From: Clostridiales bacterium
GTDB taxonomy: Bacteria > Bacillota > Clostridia > Oscillospirales > QAMX01
Length of the DNA stretch: 11,191 nucleotides
Reading direction: 5' to 3'
Assembly: GCA_012514045.1 (NCBI GenBank)
Contig: JAAZBA010000383.1
Span: forward strand, 1 to 11,191
This document shows, piece after piece, positions 7,024 to 11,191 of the stretch. Below the pieces are notes generated by a model that was not told the DNA's origin, searched no databases, and saw only the letters and a list, made by a program, of their open reading frames with translations. Both the position numbers and the translations under genes were made by a program. Position 1 is the first letter of the stretch; every line of letters begins with the position of its first letter.

Positions 7024-7037
7024 ATCAAAGATTTTTG

Positions 7038-7070
7038 AAGCCGCGGCGATTTTTGCCGCGGCTTTATTTT
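7038..7070 (+). terminator. Intrinsic terminator of the BtpA-Ldh2 operon
   Basis: AAGCCGCGGC, a 7-base loop, GCCGCGGCTT, then TATTTTATT. A 10-bp GC-rich stem followed by a T-rich run, 14 bases after the Ldh2 stop codon. Confidence 0.93.
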
Positions 7071-7094
7071 ATTCGCTTTTTAAAGCAGTCAATG

Positions 7095-7123
7095 TTGAAA
7101 AACAGCTTTCCATATGATATAAT
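7095..7123 (+). promoter_or_regulatory. Promoter of the glutamine synthetase gene
   Basis: -35 TTGAAA (7095-7100), 17-base spacer ending in TGA (extended -10), -10 TATAAT (7118-7123). The string TTGAAAAACA from the -35 onward is identical to that at 5029-5038 in the BtpA promoter. The predicted start near 7130 leaves a leader of about 28 bases with AAGGAG (7145-7150) ahead of the ATG. No TnrA/GlnR-type site was recognised. Confidence 0.88.
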
Positions 7124-7157
7124 TAAACCTATTCGAAAATTACTAAGGAGCGGTTTG

Positions 7158-8579
7158 ATGAATAGTGTAAATGATATTATGAACATTATAGCCAAGAAAA
7201 GCATTAAAATGGTAGATTTCAAAATGGTTGACATTGATGGACAGTTCCGCCATGTTACCATACCAGCACAGGATTTCACCCCCGAGCTTATGACTGAGGG
7301 CATCGGCTTTGACGCTTCAAACTACGGCTATGCCGTTGTGGAGAAAAGCGATATGATTTTTATTCCCGATCCCGAGACAGCTATAGTGGATCCTTTCTGT
7401 GAAATCCCCACCTTGTCCATGACAGGCAATGCCATGATAATTGACTATCCCGAAAACAGACCGCTTTCACAATACCCTAGAAATATTGTTCTTGCTGCGG
7501 AAAAGTATATGCGTGACACCGGCATCGCCGATACTATACTTATTCTTCCAGAATTTGAGTTTTATCTTTTTGATTCCGCTAGATGGAACATTCGTTCCGA
7601 ACATATCAGCATGTCTATTGATGCTATTCAGGCTCACTGGAACAGCGATATGAACGGTTTCGGTACCGTTATTCAGAAGCAGAAAGGTTACCATATCGCA
7701 AAACCTTACGATCCCACCTATGATTGCCGCAGCGAAATGTGCATACTCATGGAAGAGGCAGGTATACCAATAAAGTACCATCATCCTGAGGTTGGCGCCT
7801 CCGGTCAATTTGAGATTGAGCCGAAGCTGGGCGTCATGTCAAAGATGGCGGATGCCACCATGATGATCAAGTATATCATCCATAACACAGCTCTCAAGTA
7901 TGGTAAGACCGCAACATTTATGCCAAAACCAGTATTAGGTGAAGCGGGAAGCGGCATGCATGTACATATGCTTCTTATGAAGGACAACGAGCCTGTTTTT
8001 TTCGATGCCAACGGCTACTCATGCCTCAGTGAGACGGCTCACTACTTTATCGGCGGACTCCTGAAGCACATCGCCTCCATCTGTGCTATCGCAAACCCCT
8101 CCACTAACTCCTTTAAGCGCCTTATCCCCGGATTTGAGGCTCCCGTAACCGTAGGCTATGCTACCTCCAACCGCAGTGCCGTTATCCGTATCCCCGCTTA
8201 CGCAAAAGCTCCCAACACGCGCCGTTTTGAACTTCGTAACCCCGATGCCACATGCAATCCCTACTTCTGCTATGCCGCTATTCTCATGGCAGGACTTGAC
8301 GGCGTAATAAAAAAGATCGATCCCCGCACCAACGGCTGGGGACCATTTGACTTCAACCTTTATGACCTTCCCGAGGAAGAAAAAAAGAAGCTCGAAGTGC
8401 TTCCCTCCTCTCTTGATGCGGCTCTCGATGCCCTTGAAGCGGACCATAATTATCTTACCGCAGGCGGAGTGTTCCCTAAAGCTCTGCTTGACAAGTTTGT
8501 CGCCTCTAAACGCAAGGACTGCCGGGATATAGCCGCCACACCTCACCCTCTGGAATTTGAAAAGTATTACAATCTGTAA
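7158..8579 (+). CDS. glnA: Type I glutamine synthetase
   Basis: Encodes 473 residues. Glutamine synthetase condenses glutamate and ammonia with ATP and is the main entry of ammonia into metabolism; type I enzymes are dodecamers. Visible active-site blocks: FDASNYG with Asp52, PEFEFYLFD with Glu132 and Glu134, EVGASGQFEIE (211-221), GSGMHVHMLL with the ATP/metal-site His268-His270 segment, NPSTNSFKRLIPGFEAPV (313-330) with the flap Glu327, SNRSAVIRIP with Arg339 and Arg344, and RRFELRNPD (355-363). The C-terminus keeps FNLYDLPEEE, whose Tyr402 aligns with the adenylylated tyrosine of enterobacterial enzymes, and ends TPHPLEFEKYYNL like them. The ATG at 7158 is chosen for AAGGAG 7 bases upstream and because the transcript should start near 7130; a longer frame extends into the terminator. 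Monocistronic between two terminators. A gamma-glutamyl-amine ligase such as PuuA is the main alternative, but the complete ammonia-site region favours true GS. Confidence 0.92.
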   Translation: MNSVNDIMNIIAKKSIKMVDFKMVDIDGQFRHVTIPAQDFTPELMTEGIGFDASNYGYAVVEKSDMIFIPDPETAIVDPFCEIPTLSMTGNAMIIDYPENRPLSQYPRNIVLAAEKYMRDTGIADTILILPEFEFYLFDSARWNIRSEHISMSIDAIQAHWNSDMNGFGTVIQKQKGYHIAKPYDPTYDCRSEMCILMEEAGIPIKYHHPEVGASGQFEIEPKLGVMSKMADATMMIKYIIHNTALKYGKTATFMPKPVLGEAGSGMHVHMLLMKDNEPVFFDANGYSCLSETAHYFIGGLLKHIASICAIANPSTNSFKRLIPGFEAPVTVGYATSNRSAVIRIPAYAKAPNTRRFELRNPDATCNPYFCYAAILMAGLDGVIKKIDPRTNGWGPFDFNLYDLPEEEKKKLEVLPSSLDAALDALEADHNYLTAGGVFPKALLDKFVASKRKDCRDIAATPHPLEFEKYYNL

Positions 8580-8597
8580 TACTTTATATGGATATAC

Positions 8598-8628
8598 AAA
8601 ATAACCGCCCTCTTAGGGCGGTTATTTT
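8598..8628. terminator. Bidirectional terminator between convergent genes
   Basis: AAAATAACCGCCC, loop TCTTA, GGGCGGTTATTTT: a perfect 13-bp stem with A-rich and T-rich outer ends, so it can terminate transcripts from both sides. It lies 18 bases after the glutamine synthetase stop and 4 bases after the TPM gene stop on the other strand. Confidence 0.93.
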
Positions 8629-8632
8629 AGCT

Positions 8633-9418
8633 TTAAAAACTTCTTGAAGAGCCGCCATGGGAGCGGCCGGAGGAGGATCGATGAGTTGAGCTTCCTCCGG
8701 ATGAAGAGGAGGAACTTTTCTGTTTTGCAACCTTTGTAACTTTGCTATAAAGAAAGGTCTCGTGAGCGTCGGTAACCTTGAAGCTTCCCTGGCGCACATA
8801 GTCGGAGGCTTCTGTTTTGAATCTTACGCTCTTGAGCTTTGACTTCATAACGGCTGTGGATATAAAGGCAATGATTATGCCTACGATAATCGAACCGGGA
8901 ATCCAGCTCGGAGACAACATTCTTGTTCTCGCCATGCCGGCGCCGCCTTGCGTGCCTAAATCCTCCCTAATATAATCATCGCACAGGTAGGCAAAGGTTT
9001 CAAAGGCTTTCATGTAATCGCCGTCGGATAGATGGGGTATGTATTCGTCTTCAATTTTATCCAGATCATAGTCGGAGAACACATCTATCGCCATTCCGCA
9101 GGTGGATATGGTCGCCATCCGGCTGCCCATGTCCACAAGAAGAAGTAATCCGTCGTAGCTTTCTCCGTAGCCGTAGCCGTTGTAGTCAAAGTAATCATCT
9201 GCATATTCCGTAGTTGTCTTCCCTCCGGTGTCGCTGACCGTGACAATTACCACATCACACTGCCAGGTTTTACTGATACCTTCAAGAATCCCAGCAAGCT
9301 CCTCTTCCTGGGAATCTGTCAGTAAATCGGCGTCATCAACAACTCTCGGAGGATGGGCGGAAAATACGAAGGAGGTACAGATAAACAGCGCTGTCAGAAG
9401 AGAAATCAGTCTTTTCAT
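8633..9418 (-). CDS. TPM-domain envelope protein (YdjH/YgcG-like)
   Basis: Encodes 261 residues. An N-terminal signal peptide (about 1-20, Lys3-Arg then a hydrophobic core ending VFS before AHPP) leads to a TPM domain (about 24-150) containing DDADLLTDSQEEEL, CDVVIVTVSDTGG and GLLLLVDMGSRMATIST. A membrane segment follows (about 174-191) and then a basic cytoplasmic part ending in a Ser/Gly/His-rich tail (234-261, SSSSSSGG then THRSSSGRSHGG). TPM domains occur on the outer face of membranes; related proteins act in photosystem II repair or envelope stress, and no enzymatic activity is assigned here. The ATG is set by AGGAGG at 9428-9433. Last gene of a three-gene operon after the membrane zinc-ribbon protein, 16 bases apart, a set equivalent to B. 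subtilis ydjI, ydjG and ydjH. The exact biochemical role is unknown. Confidence 0.88.
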   Translation of the reverse strand: MKRLISLLTALFICTSFVFSAHPPRVVDDADLLTDSQEEELAGILEGISKTWQCDVVIVTVSDTGGKTTTEYADDYFDYNGYGYGESYDGLLLLVDMGSRMATISTCGMAIDVFSDYDLDKIEDEYIPHLSDGDYMKAFETFAYLCDDYIREDLGTQGGAGMARTRMLSPSWIPGSIIVGIIIAFISTAVMKSKLKSVRFKTEASDYVRQGSFKVTDAHETFLYSKVTKVAKQKSSSSSSGGSSTHRSSSGRSHGGSSRSF

Positions 9419-9434
9419 CGGCTTTTCCTCCTAT

Positions 9435-10514
9435 CTACATCAAGAGGGACAGCCACGCTATTCCGTAGGTGGCTAAGGCGCATACAGCGGCTATTATTGA
9501 AAAGTACTTCCAGTAGGCAACCCTGTCCATGGGAAGGTCGCCTACAAACTTGCCTGTCTGTCCGTTCATAGCAAAGGTATATTGCTTGCCTTGCCATGTA
9601 GTGTTCAGAAGCCAAACAGGATAAAGAGCGTATTTTGCCTTGCCGTTTGACAGCTGAATGCTGGTGCTTTCGGGAGTTACCGTTTGGTAACCTTCCACAG
9701 TGCCAGCAAAAATCTGCTCTGTGGATTTTGTTACTCTCTGATTCGCCCGCTCCACGGAATTTTCGGCCGTCACATCGTATCGGTCGGCAAGAAATCCTGC
9801 AAGATAGCCAGTGCTGAATTCTACGGCATCGGAAAAGGTATAAGGCTCGATGGACTCCATAAGGTCATCTGCGATTTTAGAGGAGCCGTCCACCGGGATT
9901 ATATCGAATCCTATGTTGCCTGCTCTTACAACGGAGTAAAAGCTGGTTTTAGTATAGTTGTACCTACTATCGGACCAGAAGGAGACACGGGTTGCCTTAT
10001 AGCGTATTCTGGCATCGGCGTCCGCGTCAAAAAGCCAGAACGGAACATAGATTCCCTTGATCTCATCTATATGGTTTTCGTCCTTGAAAACTTTTGGCAG
10101 CAGTCTCTTGCCTTTGAGATGACGCTTAAGGGCATTTTTTGCCGCTTCCTTATCAAGTTTAAAAGGTATGATATAGTCTGGCTTCAGATCACCGGAGAAT
10201 TGACGCTTCATCACCACGGGATTGCCGCAATAGGGGCAGCTGGTGGCAGCTGTGTTCTCGTCTCCGACAATCTCTCCTCCGCAAGACTTACAGACATAGA
10301 CAAGAAGTCCGTCTTCCTCGTGCCATACATTATCCGATGAAGTTTCCCACTCCATTTCTGTGGGTTTTTCTTCTTTTAAGTCCTTGTTATAGCCTTCGAG
10401 GGCGTCGATTTCAAATTCAGTATCGCAGTAGGGGCAAAGCATTTTCTGAAGCACAGCGCTGAATTTGATGGCGCCGCCGCAACATGGGCATTTATATTCA
10501 AGCAGCGTTGACAT
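9435..10514 (-). CDS. Zinc-ribbon protein with C-terminal membrane anchor (YdjG-like)
   Basis: Encodes 359 residues. The N-terminus holds two four-cysteine zinc ribbons: Cys9-Cys12 with Cys27-Cys30 (CPCCGG ... CPYC), and Cys75-Cys78 with Cys93-Cys96 (CKSCGG ... CPYCG). A mixed region of about 230 residues follows, with aromatic-rich GIYVPFWLFDAD (154-165) and YALYPVWLLNTTWQGKQYTFAMNGQTGK read in parts (295-322). One membrane segment closes the protein (about 337-357), so the ribbons most likely face the cytoplasm. In B. subtilis the homologue YdjG works with YdjH and YdjI, and this group helps place the PspA paralogue YdjF at the membrane. The ATG has GGAGGTG at 10519-10525 and lies 15 bases after the SPFH gene. 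No catalytic motif is visible; a helicase-like label sometimes given to such zinc ribbons is not supported by this sequence. Confidence 0.87.
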   Translation of the reverse strand: MSTLLEYKCPCCGGAIKFSAVLQKMLCPYCDTEFEIDALEGYNKDLKEEKPTEMEWETSSDNVWHEEDGLLVYVCKSCGGEIVGDENTAATSCPYCGNPVVMKRQFSGDLKPDYIIPFKLDKEAAKNALKRHLKGKRLLPKVFKDENHIDEIKGIYVPFWLFDADADARIRYKATRVSFWSDSRYNYTKTSFYSVVRAGNIGFDIIPVDGSSKIADDLMESIEPYTFSDAVEFSTGYLAGFLADRYDVTAENSVERANQRVTKSTEQIFAGTVEGYQTVTPESTSIQLSNGKAKYALYPVWLLNTTWQGKQYTFAMNGQTGKFVGDLPMDRVAYWKYFSIIAAVCALATYGIAWLSLLM

Positions 10515-10529
10515 CGGTGCACCTCCAGA

Positions 10530-11191
10530 TTACCGGATGTCGTCTTCATTAAAGGGGTCTCCACACTCGGGGCAGAATTTCGGCGGGTTTCTTGGATCCT
10601 CAGGTTCCCATCCGCACTTATCGCACTTGTAAAGGGGCTCCTCCGGGGGTTTCTTATTGCCGCAGTTTGAGCAGAATTTGCCCTTGTTTACGCTTCCGCA
10701 GGAGCATGTCCAACCGGCGGGGGCATCCGGTTTTTTAGTTCCGCATTCCGGACAGAAATTACCAGTAGCTATAGCTCCGCAGGAACATTTCCATGCGTTT
10801 GCCGGTGTCTGGGTTGACTGTGCTGCAGCCGCCTGCTGCTGAGCGCCTATCTGGTAGAGTCCCTGGGTATTGGCTGCATTGCCTGCCTGCTGGGCCATAC
10901 CGAGACCCATAAAACCCATCATGGCTCCGCCTTCGTTGGCGGCGGCGGCTTTCATGGCATCGGCCTGGGCACCGACCAGTGTCGCGGCGGCCATTGTAGG
11001 ATCGCGCATAATTGCGGTCCTTTGAGCCTGCTTGATAAGCTCCGCGTCCTCCTCGGGAAGAGTGATGGGATTCATGGCGATTGATACTACCGCGAGTCCT
11101 CTCAATTCGGACCATTTCTTTGTCAGCGCTTCGTTCATTGCCTGACTCAGTTCCTCGGCATGACCGGGAATGGCATTTGGACGGATTTCAA
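10530..11191 (-). CDS. SPFH-domain protein with C-terminal zinc ribbons (YdjI-like; N-terminus beyond the right edge)
   Basis: The open frame runs through the edge, giving 219 visible residues at the C-terminal end. Seventeen codons precede the first internal ATG at 11138, so that ATG is not the start. The first part (ELRGLAVVSIAMNPITLPEEDAELI and neighbours) is the end of an SPFH/band-7-like domain, followed by an Ala/Gln/Met-rich linker with GFMGLGMAQQ. Three zinc ribbons then follow: WKCSCG ... FCPECG, WTCSCG ... FCSNCG, and YKCDKCG ... FCPECG. This architecture matches the YdjI group, often mislabelled 'virion core protein'. SPFH proteins assemble on membranes as scaffolds. It is upstream of, and 15 bases from, the YdjG-like gene, so the operon order is I-G-H rather than the Bacillus F-G-H-I. 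Whether a PspA gene lies further upstream cannot be seen. Confidence 0.85.
   Translation of the reverse strand, partial: EIRPNAIPGHAEELSQAMNEALTKKWSELRGLAVVSIAMNPITLPEEDAELIKQAQRTAIMRDPTMAAATLVGAQADAMKAAAANEGGAMMGFMGLGMAQQAGNAANTQGLYQIGAQQQAAAAQSTQTPANAWKCSCGAIATGNFCPECGTKKPDAPAGWTCSCGSVNKGKFCSNCGNKKPPEEPLYKCDKCGWEPEDPRNPPKFCPECGDPFNEDDIR

Noticed and set aside
7075..7102. Second copy of the divergent-region palindrome at the glutamine synthetase promoter
   Set aside because: Only the right half TTGAAAAA is present; the left side TTTTTAAAG does not match and is out of register.
7035..7157. N-terminal extension of the glutamine synthetase frame
   Set aside because: It covers the upstream terminator and the promoter, so it cannot be in the normal transcript.
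9373..9384. Lipoprotein signal (LFIC) in the TPM protein
   Set aside because: The residue before Cys is Ile, not Gly, Ala or Ser, so it is not a lipobox; a standard signal peptide ending near residue 20 fits better.

Overview
The window looks like chromosomal DNA of a Firmicute, most likely a Clostridia-type anaerobe of medium GC. The grounds are a riboflavin ECF transporter gene behind an FMN riboswitch, strong purine-rich ribosome binding sites, TTGAAA-N17-TATAAT promoters, and a gene set resembling Bacillus ydjI/ydjG/ydjH. This placement is an inference; no rRNA or other phylogenetic marker is present. No mobile element, CRISPR array, tRNA or rRNA was seen.

Left edge (1-560, minus strand): the first 94 codons of ribU, the substrate-binding subunit of a riboflavin ECF transporter. 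Ahead of it lie an FMN riboswitch and its own promoter. The leader can fold into two mutually exclusive helices that would hide or expose the ribosome binding site, the pattern of an FMN-repressed translational switch.

Centre left (584-4918, minus strand): a tightly spaced operon reading M42 aminopeptidase (SgcX/FrvX/YpdE-like), FGGY sugar kinase, M3 oligoendopeptidase. Centre right (5091-7023, plus strand): a divergent operon of a BtpA/SgcQ-family TIM-barrel protein and an Ldh2-family (malate/lactate/keto-sugar-acid type) NAD(P) oxidoreductase, closed by a strong terminator. Both operons start in the same roughly 150-bp intergenic region. It holds two back-to-back promoters of identical design and a perfect 9+9 inverted repeat that covers one -35 box. 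I read this as one co-regulated catabolic locus. It brings together gene families known from the cryptic E. coli sgc cluster (M42 plus BtpA) and the yia cluster (Ldh2-type reductase plus FGGY kinase), but shows no PTS or transporter here. This is the least understood and most interesting part of the window.

Next (7095-8628, plus strand): a complete type I glutamine synthetase gene with its own promoter and a bidirectional terminator. Its -35 region shares a 10-base string with the BtpA promoter.

Right edge (8633-11191, minus strand): a three-gene operon, read right to left, encoding a YdjI-like SPFH/zinc-ribbon protein (N-terminus outside the window), a zinc-ribbon protein with a C-terminal membrane anchor, and a secreted or membrane-anchored TPM-domain protein. 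In B. subtilis the homologous set lies with the PspA paralogue ydjF and belongs to the envelope-stress response.
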